A stretch of DNA of 64,000 bases from Thermohalobaculum sp965263335 (lineage in GTDB: Bacteria; Pseudomonadota; Alphaproteobacteria; Rhodobacterales; Rhodobacteraceae), in assembly GCA_965263335.1 (NCBI GenBank), contig CBDHHE010000001.1, positions 3,596,001 through 3,660,000 on the forward strand, in the 5' to 3' direction. Shown piece by piece: positions 16,912 to 25,112 of this stretch; position 1 is the stretch's first letter, and every line of letters starts with the position of its first letter. The position numbers were made by a program, and so were the translations under genes. The notes beneath the pieces were generated by a model that was given only the letters and a program-made list of their open reading frames with translations, was not told the origin of the DNA and did not search any database.

Positions 16912-17711
16912 CTGTGCGGCTGATACTGCTCGTGACAGGAGTTCTGCTCGCCGCTGCGGCTGCGTGGGCGTTGCCCCGCATTGCTGCTCCGTTGAGCCAG
17001 CATGCTGTGGCCCGTGGATTGATGGACTCAGGAAGAGCCGAGGATGCGGTGCATTTGTTCGAAGACCCGGCATGGCGCGGTGTCGCCGAGTACCGGGCGG
17101 GTCGATACCGCCGAGCGCTTGCGGCCCTCGTGCTCGATGAGACTGCGGAGAGCCTGTACAACATGGGCAATGCCTATGCCCAGCTCCACGAATGGGCAGG
17201 TGCCAAGGCTGCTTATCGCAAAGTGCTCACGCTCGACCCGGCACATGAGGATGCGTCGTACAATCTGGCACTGGTCGAGCGCGCGGAGGCGGCGGAGGCT
17301 CGTCTCGAGGAGGAAAGCCGCAGCACCCGCCGGTTGGGTCGGTGGGAGGATGGCAATCGCACCGAGCCTGAGCGCGATGCTGAGAATGCGGAGAAAACCG
17401 TGCGAGCAGAAGTGAATGAAGGCCGCAGCACCCCAACAGCCGTCCGCACGGACGCGTCGGGTCGCAGCGATGCCCCAGGACAGCTGGGCACCGAGGCCCT
17501 TGCAAAAAACCCTCAAGCGGGCATCGGGGTGGCGAGTGCCGATGCAGGGCAGACCGAACTCGCGGCGAGCTCAGGTGTCGCCACCATTCGGCGAGAAAGC
17601 GCTCAGGCCGCGGAACTCTTGCTCCGAGCAATCAGTGACGATCCGGCCCGGGTGTTGGCTGCGCGCCTGCGACAGGTTGATCGGTTGCGCAGGGAGCGTG
17701 AGCGACAATGA
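16908..17711 (+). CDS. TPR-containing membrane-anchored protein (BatC/MxaK position)
   Basis: Protein of 267 residues from GTG 16908, in a GTGA overlap with the previous gene. An N-terminal signal-anchor (LILLVTGVLLAAAAAWALP) is followed by TPR-like helices: ARGLMDSGRAEDAVHLFEDP, VAEYRAGRYRRALAAL, and a clear repeat ESLYNMGNAYAQLHEWAGAKAAYRKVLTLDP. The rest, from about residue 135, is a low-complexity charged linker, with a final helical segment (AAELLLRAISDDPARVL). This matches BatC-type proteins of MoxR/VWA clusters, thought to scaffold the complex on the periplasmic side. Overlaps the next gene by 4 bases. Confidence 0.82.
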   Translation: MTVRLILLVTGVLLAAAAAWALPRIAAPLSQHAVARGLMDSGRAEDAVHLFEDPAWRGVAEYRAGRYRRALAALVLDETAESLYNMGNAYAQLHEWAGAKAAYRKVLTLDPAHEDASYNLALVERAEAAEARLEEESRSTRRLGRWEDGNRTEPERDAENAEKTVRAEVNEGRSTPTAVRTDASGRSDAPGQLGTEALAKNPQAGIGVASADAGQTELAASSGVATIRRESAQAAELLLRAISDDPARVLAARLRQVDRLRRERERQ

Positions 17712-18988
17712 AGATCCTGCTTTCCATATGCTTGGTGCTCTGCTGTATCGCTCAGACGGCCATTTCACAGACGGTCCGCATTCCAGAGGTGCCGGCGCTG
17801 AGCGTTTCAATCTGGCCGCAGGATGCTGCGTCTGAAGGCGTGTATGTTCAGCAGCAGATCGTGATGCGCGTGCAAGTGGCATCTCGACATCCTTTTGACG
17901 CGCTGGATCTCGACGTGCCCAGGATCGATGGTGCCGAGGTGATCGAACTCGCCCGTCCCCGGACCCGGCAGGTCCGATCCTATGCGGGAGCAGGTCACGT
18001 TCACGAAGTCCATTTCGCGATTTTTCCGGAGCGCAGCGGGACGCTCGAAATCGCGCCCATCCGCGTTGAAGGCACAGCGGCGGGTGCTGGCGGTGCGCCC
18101 ATCGCGTTCACCGACTCCACACCTGAACTGCGGGTTCCCGTGGCGGAAATCGATCCCGGCTTTGAGGGTTGGTGGGTTGTCAGCGAACGGATCGAGATCT
18201 CGGAGACGTGGTCCAAGCCACTCGAAGAGGTTCGCTTCGGAGAAACCGTGCGCCGAGAGGTCACGGTTACTGCATTTGATGTAACCGCCGAGCGCGTCCC
18301 GCAGCTCTCGCACGGGCAGACCCAGCGGGTGGTCGTAACCGATGCAGGTGGTACCTCGCGGACCGCAAAGGCCAAGGACGGCGTGTTCGCAACTGTTGTC
18401 CATGCCTGGGATCTGAGGATCGATGGCGAGGTCGTCCTCTACTTTCCGCCGGTCAGCATCGAGTATTGGGATCCGGTCGCAAGGGCACCCGCGAAGGCTC
18501 ATGTGTCAGGTCACCGGATCGAGCCCTTGCCTGCTGACCACGCGGCGGAAGCAGCGCGCCTGATGGCCGAGGCTGAAACGCGTCGCGACACATCCTGGCT
18601 GCTGGGCCTCGTCATTCTTGCAATCATCATGCTGCCGGCAGTGCTCTTTGGGGCGGTTGCCGTCTGGCTGATGTTTCCGACACGTGCTGATCGCACACTT
18701 CGCTCGGCATGCGGTCGCGCTGCGTCCCCCGAGGACTGCTACAGGGCGGTGGAGGATTGGATAGAGGCATCCGCGATTGATCCAGACGACCCTGCTCTGG
18801 TGCGGGCCAATAGCCTAGACGCCCTCAGGCAAACCTTGTTCGCCGAGCAATCGCGTCTGAATTCCTATGGCGTGGTTGCGTCCGAGTTGTCCCGGTTCGC
18901 ACGACGGCGCCGGCTGGCCGGGTTAGGCCAACGCTTGCAGGATTTTGCGGTTGAGCTTCTGGGACCGAGGCGAACGTTGGAGCCCTGA
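17708..18988 (+). CDS. BatD-like membrane protein
   Basis: Protein of 426 residues with a cleavable-looking signal (KILLSICLVLCCIAQTAISQ), a long beta-rich periplasmic region with BatD features (VYVQQQIVMRVQV; FPERSGTLEIAPIRVEG; PLEEVRFGETVRREVTV), one transmembrane helix at about residues 297-325 (LLGLVILAIIMLPAVLFGAVA), and a cytoplasmic helical tail. It closes the MoxR cluster, overlapping the TPR gene by 4 bases. A gap of about 180 bases then leads to the Rieske gene. BatD proteins display immunoglobulin-like domains in the periplasm; the client here is inferred to be one of the downstream redox enzymes. Confidence 0.83.
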   Translation: MKILLSICLVLCCIAQTAISQTVRIPEVPALSVSIWPQDAASEGVYVQQQIVMRVQVASRHPFDALDLDVPRIDGAEVIELARPRTRQVRSYAGAGHVHEVHFAIFPERSGTLEIAPIRVEGTAAGAGGAPIAFTDSTPELRVPVAEIDPGFEGWWVVSERIEISETWSKPLEEVRFGETVRREVTVTAFDVTAERVPQLSHGQTQRVVVTDAGGTSRTAKAKDGVFATVVHAWDLRIDGEVVLYFPPVSIEYWDPVARAPAKAHVSGHRIEPLPADHAAEAARLMAEAETRRDTSWLLGLVILAIIMLPAVLFGAVAVWLMFPTRADRTLRSACGRAASPEDCYRAVEDWIEASAIDPDDPALVRANSLDALRQTLFAEQSRLNSYGVVASELSRFARRRRLAGLGQRLQDFAVELLGPRRTLEP

Positions 18989-19167
18989 GCCAATGGCGCA
19001 GGTGACATCACATATGAGAAAGCCCGAACCAATCGTGGCCACGGGGTTGCGGGCGGCGCGATTCTGCCGCAGGGTTAGAAGCGTGCAGGTTGCATGTCTC
19101 GAAGGCATTCTGCGCAGAAGCGGTCGCAAAACACATAGAAGATGACCGCTCCAAGGGGAGGACGAAG

Positions 19168-19788
19168 TTGGCCGGCGTTCGCCGTTCACAAAACACACGT
19201 GGCGTGTCCTCGACGGACCGCACCCTCGCCGATCGGCGCGATGTGGTGGTCGGAGGGGGAGCTGCGCTTGTCGCGACAACGCTGCTGTCCGGCGAGGCGC
19301 TGAGCGCAACGCCACCCGAACGGATGCCGGTCCAGGAAGGCGACCGGATCCAGTTCATCAAGGGTGCGCTCAAGGACCAGTTTCTGCAGCCAGACCTGCT
19401 CGATACGGGCGCGCCGCCCGTCGAGGCGTTTCCTTTTGCAACGGGTGACGGGGTTCTGCGGCGCAAGTATCGCCTGAACCGTTTGCTCATCCTGCGCCTC
19501 GATCCAAACGAGATGGATAAGGAAACGATTGAACGCAGCATAGATGGTGTCTTGGCCTTTTCGGCGCTTTGCACACATCGCGCGTGCACGATCAAGTCTT
19601 GGATGGTTGAGGAGCGTCATTTGCGCTGCCATTGCCATCTGTCTGAATTCGCTGCTCTTTCTGGTGGCAGCGTCATGAGTGGACCGGCGAAGCGGCAGCT
19701 TCCGATGGTGCCGCTCGGTCTGGATGAGGAAGGCTATGTCGTCGCGACAGGCGGGTTTACCCGTAAGCCCGGCGCCGCGAAGAAATAG
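19168..19788 (+). CDS. Rieske [2Fe-2S] protein, exported
   Basis: Protein of 206 residues. TTG 19168 is chosen because GGGGAGG lies 5-10 bases upstream; no in-frame ATG serves. A twin-arginine-like region (ADRRDVVVGGGAALVATTLL) suggests Tat export of a folded cluster protein. The Rieske ligands are complete: CTHRAC (Cys135, His137, Cys140) and CHCHLSEF (Cys154, Cys156, His157), followed by GGSVMSGPAKRQLP. His137/His157 and Cys135/Cys154 would bind the cluster, with Cys140-Cys156 as the disulfide. It is not part of a cytochrome bc1 operon; it sits between the MoxR cluster and a PQQ dehydrogenase, 58 bases upstream of the latter, so it may accept electrons from one of the periplasmic dehydrogenases. 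Confidence 0.88.
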   Translation: MAGVRRSQNTRGVSSTDRTLADRRDVVVGGGAALVATTLLSGEALSATPPERMPVQEGDRIQFIKGALKDQFLQPDLLDTGAPPVEAFPFATGDGVLRRKYRLNRLLILRLDPNEMDKETIERSIDGVLAFSALCTHRACTIKSWMVEERHLRCHCHLSEFAALSGGSVMSGPAKRQLPMVPLGLDEEGYVVATGGFTRKPGAAKK

Positions 19789-19846
19789 TCGATTTCACCA
19801 GCAAAATCGCCGGCGAGCGGGACGGCGAAGCAGGAAGGAGAACGAC

Positions 19847-21598
19847 ATGCGACCATTGCTGACTGCGTTTGTTGCTCTTGCCGTGGGCGGTTTGGGAGCG
19901 GGGGCGTTTGCCGACGAGTACAACCCCGTGACCGATGCCCGCCTTAAAAACCCCGAGCCAGAGAACTGGCTGACGTGGCGCGGCAACTATGAGGGCCATG
20001 GGCACAGCCCGCTCAGCCAGATCACGGCCGAGAACGTGGGCGATCTCGTACCGGTCTGGAGCTACTCGACCGGCGTGACGGAAGGCCATCAGGCACCACC
20101 CATGGTGAATGACGGCATCATGTACGTCTCGACGCCGCAGAACCAGGTGCTTGCGCTCGATGCCAAGACCGGTGATGAGATCTGGCGCTATGTGCGCGAA
20201 CTCCCGGAAGATCTGTTTCAGCTCCACCCGACGAACCGCGGTGTCGCGCTCTATGGTGACAAGGTCTACATGGCGACCGTCGATGCCGGTGTCGTCGCGC
20301 TGGATGCCAAGACCGGTGATGTGGTCTGGGACGTTCTCGTGGGAGACTACACCGACGGCTACTACTCGACCCTGTCGCTGATGGCGGCAGAGGGCAAGAT
20401 TATCTCCGGGGTATCGGGCGGCGAATACGGGATTCGCGGCTACACAATTGCGCTGGATGCCGAGACCGGTGCGGAGGCGTGGAAGACCTACACCATTCCG
20501 GGACCCGGCGAGCCTGGTCACGACACCTGGCAGGGCGAGACCTGGAAAGTCGGTGGTGGCTCGGTCTGGATGCAGCCGAACTATGACAGCGATCTGGGCG
20601 TGCTCTATGTCGGGACAGGCAATGGCGGCCCATGGATGCCGGATACCCGGCCGGGCGACAACCTGTACACCACATCAGTGATGGCGCTCGACATCAAGGA
20701 CGGCGCAATCAGGGGACATCACCAGTACCATTGGAACGACGCTTGGGACTGGGACGAAGTCTCCGCACCGGTTCTGATGGATGTGACCAGGGATGGTCAG
20801 ACCGTAAAAGCCCTCGTTCATGCAGGGCGCAACGGTTACATCTGGACGATGGAGCGCAACGACGATGGTTCCATCGGGTTTGTGGCGGCGGACAAATACG
20901 TCAAGCAGAACGTGTTCGAATCGATCGATCCGGAAACCGGACGACCTACCTACAATGAAGCGACGACGCCGGGCACCAACAAGACGGTGACGTTCTGTCC
21001 ATCGCTCTGGGGTGGCAAGGACTGGCCGCCGGAAGCTTACAATCCGGACACTGGGCTCTTCTACATCCCGAGCCACGACAACATCTGTTCCGAACTGGGC
21101 GGTGTTCCGATCGCCGAGCGTGAAGCTGGGGAACTCTACATCGGTATCCCGATCGATGTGATCCTGTCGTCGCTGCGCTGGGATCCCTCGGTCGATCCCT
21201 CGAAGCCGGTGCCGGTCGGCAAGCTGCAGGCCTGGGATATGAACAAGGGCGAGATGGTCTGGAGCCATGACTTCGACGACACGCCCTACTGGGGGCCGAT
21301 CCTGTCGACCGGTGGCAACCTGATCTTTACCGGCGGTACGAACGACCGGATGTTCAGGGCCTTCGACGCTACCAGTGGCGATCTGCTTTGGGAGTTCCCG
21401 ACCAATTCGGGGATCACCGGAGTGCCAGCCTCCTACGAGGTTGACGGTGTGCAGTACATCGCTGTGCAGTCGGGCTGGGGTGTCGATGCCGAGCGTATGC
21501 AGGGCCTGCTCAACCAGATCCTGCCGGACGATCGCAAGATGCCGCCGGTGCCGCAAGGTGGTGTCGTCTGGGTGTTTGCCCTGAAGGGGCAATCATGA
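19847..21598 (+). CDS. PQQ-dependent dehydrogenase, methanol/ethanol family, lanthanide-type ligands
   Basis: Secreted eight-bladed quinoprotein of 583 residues; ATG 19847 follows GGAAGGAG, and the signal peptide ends near AFADEY. Tryptophan-docking repeats are clear (VLALDAKTGDEIWRY, VVALDAKTGDVVWD, IALDAETGAEAWKTY). Metal ligands by alignment are Glu193 (SGGEYGIRG), Asn259 (GTGNGGPW), catalytic Asp301 and an additional Asp303 in AWDWDEV. The extra Asp two residues after the catalytic one marks lanthanide-dependent enzymes (XoxF, PedH); calcium enzymes have Ala or Ser there. The usual vicinal Cys-Cys before NRG is missing: the segment reads LHPTNRG (126-132). There is no cytochrome c domain. 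The alcohol substrate is unknown. Overlaps the next gene by 4 bases. Confidence 0.92.
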   Translation: MRPLLTAFVALAVGGLGAGAFADEYNPVTDARLKNPEPENWLTWRGNYEGHGHSPLSQITAENVGDLVPVWSYSTGVTEGHQAPPMVNDGIMYVSTPQNQVLALDAKTGDEIWRYVRELPEDLFQLHPTNRGVALYGDKVYMATVDAGVVALDAKTGDVVWDVLVGDYTDGYYSTLSLMAAEGKIISGVSGGEYGIRGYTIALDAETGAEAWKTYTIPGPGEPGHDTWQGETWKVGGGSVWMQPNYDSDLGVLYVGTGNGGPWMPDTRPGDNLYTTSVMALDIKDGAIRGHHQYHWNDAWDWDEVSAPVLMDVTRDGQTVKALVHAGRNGYIWTMERNDDGSIGFVAADKYVKQNVFESIDPETGRPTYNEATTPGTNKTVTFCPSLWGGKDWPPEAYNPDTGLFYIPSHDNICSELGGVPIAEREAGELYIGIPIDVILSSLRWDPSVDPSKPVPVGKLQAWDMNKGEMVWSHDFDDTPYWGPILSTGGNLIFTGGTNDRMFRAFDATSGDLLWEFPTNSGITGVPASYEVDGVQYIAVQSGWGVDAERMQGLLNQILPDDRKMPPVPQGGVVWVFALKGQS

Positions 21599-22080
21599 CC
21601 CTTGCGCAGCTTGCGCGGATGATCGGCCGGGGGCTTCTTGCTCCCGGCTTCGCGCTTTGTCTGATGGTCTTGCCAGGCGGTGCGGCCGAGCTTCCGCGCG
21701 ATGAGGATGCGCTCGTCGATACGATCCGCGGGGCGATCGAGGCAAAGGACTATGAAGCCTTGCAAGAACTCGTCTTCTGGAAGGGTGCGGGCAAGATCAA
21801 GAAGCGGATCGTCCGCTTCCATCTGAACCGCAGTCTGGGACGCAAGATCAAGTCGATCACCATCGATCCCTATCCAGAGGGCGGGCTGGACGGTGCAATC
21901 GCGACCGGCAAGCTCGCGCCCAACATGGAGGTCACGCACGCAGTGCGCGTGGTCTTCGATGAACCGCCAATCAATGAAACCGGCAAGCAACCAACGGCCG
22001 TGTTTCTGGCGGGCAAACGCGATGAGGTTTTCCGCATCGGCCTTGTCAACCGAGCGGGCTTTGATGACGACGATGACTGA
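21595..22080 (+). CDS. Small secreted protein of unknown function
   Basis: Protein of 161 residues starting in an ATGA overlap with the PQQ dehydrogenase. A signal-like N-terminus (about residues 8-30, ending GGAAELP) is followed by a mostly helical start (DALVDTIRGAIEAKDYEALQELV) and a beta-rich remainder, and the protein ends in a run of aspartates. No family was recognised; the fold hints at a small NTF2- or SnoaL-like domain but this is weak. The tight coupling to the PQQ gene suggests a dedicated partner, such as an assembly or docking subunit. Confidence 0.7.
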   Translation: MTLAQLARMIGRGLLAPGFALCLMVLPGGAAELPRDEDALVDTIRGAIEAKDYEALQELVFWKGAGKIKKRIVRFHLNRSLGRKIKSITIDPYPEGGLDGAIATGKLAPNMEVTHAVRVVFDEPPINETGKQPTAVFLAGKRDEVFRIGLVNRAGFDDDDD

Positions 22081-22172
22081 AGAAAAGACTGAACGAGGAC
22101 AGACCCAACCCATCCACCGGCGCTGACGCGGACCGGCCGGACGCCGCGCCGAACAGAAAGGGAGGAACCCGA

Positions 22173-22625
22173 ATGGCAACCCTCAACGTCAATGGTCAAT
22201 CCACGACCATAGATGGTCCGGACGACATGAACCTGCTCTGGGCAATCAGGGATATGGCGGGACTGACGGGCACGAAATATGGCTGCGGTGCGGGTCTCTG
22301 TGGCGCGTGCACCGTTCACGTGGACGGTGTGGCGCAAAAGGCCTGCCAGCTCACGGTGGGCGAGGTTTCGGGGCAGCAAGTCACGACCATCGAAGGTTTG
22401 TCATCCGATGGCAGCCATCCGGTGCAGGTCGCCTGGCGCGATCTCCACGTACCGCAGTGCGGCTTCTGTCAAGCTGGGCAGATCATGCAGGCGGCAAGCC
22501 TTCTGTCCCAGAACCCCAACCCCACCGACCAGGAGATCCTGGACGGCATGTCCGATAACATTTGCCGTTGTGGCTGCTACGAGCGGATCGTCTCGGCGGT
22601 CAAGCAGGCTGTGACGGGGAGCTGA
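22173..22625 (+). CDS. iorA: Isoquinoline 1-oxidoreductase-type [2Fe-2S] subunit
   Basis: Protein of 150 residues, small subunit of a xanthine-oxidase-family hydroxylase. The plant-type cluster is GCGAGLCGACTVHVDG (Cys38, 43, 46) plus Cys58; the second cluster uses CGFCQAGQ (Cys96, 99) and ICRCGCYERI (Cys131, 133). All eight ligands are present. GGGAGG precedes ATG 22173. It pairs with the molybdopterin subunit four bases downstream and relays electrons out of it. The typical c-type cytochrome partner of this group is not encoded nearby. Confidence 0.92.
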   Translation: MATLNVNGQSTTIDGPDDMNLLWAIRDMAGLTGTKYGCGAGLCGACTVHVDGVAQKACQLTVGEVSGQQVTTIEGLSSDGSHPVQVAWRDLHVPQCGFCQAGQIMQAASLLSQNPNPTDQEILDGMSDNICRCGCYERIVSAVKQAVTGS

Positions 22626-22628
22626 TAG

Positions 22629-24950
22629 ATGTTGCATTATCTGGAACAAGCTCTGAATGAAGCGCCCGCGAAGGCTGCGGTGCTGACATTCGAGAACGTC
22701 TCGCGCCGCGGCTTCCTGGCAGGCTCGGCGGCGGGTTTTGCCGTTGCCGCATTTGCGTCGGATGCAGACGCATTCGCGCGTTATCAGACCGGTGGCGATG
22801 GCCCGACAGGCATGCCGAACGGGCTGCGCTATGATCCAAACATCTTTGTGGCGATCGACGCGGACGGAACCGTCACGATCACCACGATCCGCTCCGAGAT
22901 GGGCACGGGCTCGCGCACGTCGCTGCCGATGGTGCTCGCAGACGAAATGATGGTCGACTGGGACCGGGTCAAGCTGATCCAGGCCGAGGGCGATGAACCC
23001 AAGTACGGCAACCAGGACACCGACGGCTCACGATCGCTGCGCCACCACATCCAGTCCCACCGCCAGATGGGAGCGTCGGTCAAACTGATGCTCGCGCGTG
23101 CCGCGGCCGAGAAGGCAGGCGTGGATGTATCAGCGGTGCAAGTCGGTGTGCACGAAGTCACGGCGGGCGGCCAGACCTTCGGCTTTGGTGATCTCGCCGA
23201 GGCGGCGATGGCGCAGGATGTCCCTGCCTTCGAAGAACTCACCTTCGTCGACGAGAAAGACTTCCGGTACATCGGCAAGGGCAACGTCCCGATTTACGAT
23301 CTGCACGACATCACGACAGGTAAGGCAATCTATGGTGCTGATGTCTCGTTGCCCGGCATGAAGGTGGCCGTGATTGCGAGACCGCCGGTCGTGGGATCGA
23401 GCCCGGTTCGCTATGATGCGTCGGCCACATGGCAGGTGCCCGGAGTCGAGCAGGTGATGGGGCTCGAAGTCTCGATCATGCCGGCTAAGTTTGCACCGCT
23501 CGGCGGCATCGCCGTGATCGCGAGCAACACCGATGCGGCGATCAAGGGTCGTGACGCGCTCGAGATCGAGTGGGGCGACAGCCCGCATTCCGGCTACAAT
23601 TCCGAAGCTTTCACAGCGGAGATGCGCGAGACGGCCAAGCAGCCGGGCAATGTTCTCCGCAGCGAAGGGGATACTGCCTCGGCCTTCGCGAATGCCGCCA
23701 AGGTGTTTGGCCAAGAGTACAGCCAGGCCCACATGGCGCATGCGATGATGGAACCGCCGGTGGCGGTGGCCGATGTCAAACCTGGCTCGGCGGAAATCTG
23801 GGCACCGGTGCAGTCGCCCTGGGGCACGCGTCAGGATCTCGCAGCCGCTCTGAACCTTCCGATCGAGAATGTTCGCGTGAACGTGACCCTTCTGGGTGGC
23901 GGCTTCGGACGCAAATCAAAGTGCGACTATGCGATCGAGGCAGCCTTGCTTTCACAGAAGATCGGCGAGCCGGTCAAGGTCCAGTGGACCCGCGAGGACG
24001 ACATTCGGCATTCCTTCTACCACACAACCTCGGTGGAGCGGATTGAGGTCGCGCTGGATGCGGACAACAAGGTGACTGGCTGGCGGCACAACTCTGTTGC
24101 GCCATCAATTCTGTCGACCTTCGCGCCGGACAGCGGACATCAGTTCTTCATCGAGAGCGGGATGGGCCATGTCGACATTCCCTTCGAGATCCCCAACATC
24201 TCGGTGGAGAACGGAAAGGCCATGGCGCATACGCGGATCGGCTGGTTCCGTGCGGTTTCGAACATCCCCAGAGCCTGGGCCGTCCAGTCCTTTGCATCCG
24301 AGCTGGCGGCTGAGGTTGGCAAGGACGAGCTGGACATGATGCTTGAGCTGATCGGTTCGGACCGGGTGCTCGATCCGCCGAGCCAGGGCTTCCCGGACGA
24401 TTTCTGGGACTATGGTGAGGTTTATGACGAGTATCCGATCGATACTGCGCGCCTGAAGAACGTGCTGTCCCTCGCGGCGGAAAAAGCCGGTTGGGGTCAG
24501 GACTTGCCTGAAGGCGAGGGCCTTGGTCTTGCGGTGCATCGCTCGTTCGTGACCTATGTGGCCGCTGCAGCACGTGTGAAGATTGTCGACGGCACGATCA
24601 CGGTGCCCGAGATCCATCTTGGTCTTGATTGCGGTTTTGCCGCCAACCCCGAGCGGATCCGCAGCCAGATGGAAGGTGCCTGCGTCATGGGCATGACCAC
24701 GGCGCTCTACAGCGGCGTGCATTTCGAGGACGGTGCAGCGATCGAGGCCAACTACGATACCTATCAGATGGTTCGGTCGAACAACTTCCCCGAGAAGGTC
24801 GTCACGCACATCGTGGATCATCCGTTCTCGGTACATGCCTCCGGTGTCGGCGAACCCGGTGTCCCGCCGATTCCGCCAGCGATTGCCAACGCCGTGTTCC
24901 ACGCCACAGGCAAGCGCATGCGCGACCTGCCGATGGGTGACACTGTCTGA
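22629..24950 (+). CDS. iorB: Isoquinoline 1-oxidoreductase/aldehyde oxidase-type molybdopterin subunit
   Basis: Large molybdenum subunit of 773 residues. A twin-arginine segment at about 26-50 (SRRGFLAGSAAGFAVAAFA) predicts Tat export to the periplasm, as in IorB-type and gluconobacter-type aldehyde dehydrogenases. The body has DADGTVTITTIRSEMGTG-type opening strands, the substrate-channel segment TLLGGGFGRKSKCDYA, WTREDDIRHSFY, and the C-terminal GVGEPGVPPIPPAIANAV with the catalytic Glu. It starts four bases after iorA, and a strong terminator follows its stop. It probably oxidises an aldehyde or N-heterocycle; next to a PQQ alcohol dehydrogenase, aldehyde oxidation is the more economical guess. 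Confidence 0.92.
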   Translation: MLHYLEQALNEAPAKAAVLTFENVSRRGFLAGSAAGFAVAAFASDADAFARYQTGGDGPTGMPNGLRYDPNIFVAIDADGTVTITTIRSEMGTGSRTSLPMVLADEMMVDWDRVKLIQAEGDEPKYGNQDTDGSRSLRHHIQSHRQMGASVKLMLARAAAEKAGVDVSAVQVGVHEVTAGGQTFGFGDLAEAAMAQDVPAFEELTFVDEKDFRYIGKGNVPIYDLHDITTGKAIYGADVSLPGMKVAVIARPPVVGSSPVRYDASATWQVPGVEQVMGLEVSIMPAKFAPLGGIAVIASNTDAAIKGRDALEIEWGDSPHSGYNSEAFTAEMRETAKQPGNVLRSEGDTASAFANAAKVFGQEYSQAHMAHAMMEPPVAVADVKPGSAEIWAPVQSPWGTRQDLAAALNLPIENVRVNVTLLGGGFGRKSKCDYAIEAALLSQKIGEPVKVQWTREDDIRHSFYHTTSVERIEVALDADNKVTGWRHNSVAPSILSTFAPDSGHQFFIESGMGHVDIPFEIPNISVENGKAMAHTRIGWFRAVSNIPRAWAVQSFASELAAEVGKDELDMMLELIGSDRVLDPPSQGFPDDFWDYGEVYDEYPIDTARLKNVLSLAAEKAGWGQDLPEGEGLGLAVHRSFVTYVAAAARVKIVDGTITVPEIHLGLDCGFAANPERIRSQMEGACVMGMTTALYSGVHFEDGAAIEANYDTYQMVRSNNFPEKVVTHIVDHPFSVHASGVGEPGVPPIPPAIANAVFHATGKRMRDLPMGDTV

Positions 24951-24974
24951 TCGACCGACACGGGACACAGACAG

Positions 24975-25002
24975 GGGCCGGCCAGCGATGGCCGGCCCTT
25001 TT
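24975..25002 (+). terminator. Intrinsic terminator after iorB
   Basis: Perfect stem GGGCCGGCC (24975-24983) with GGCCGGCCC (24990-24998), loop AGCGAT, followed by TTTT. It is placed 24 bases after the iorB stop in the convergent gap with the protease gene, and ends the redox gene block. Confidence 0.88.
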
Positions 25003-25112
25003 CATGCGGGCGTTTTTCGTGATTTGCCCCGTGAGATGTTTCGTGAAGTTTTTCTCTTAATCTTCACGTAACCACTCACGTAACCGGATATTGAACAAGA
25101 CTAACCGCGCGC

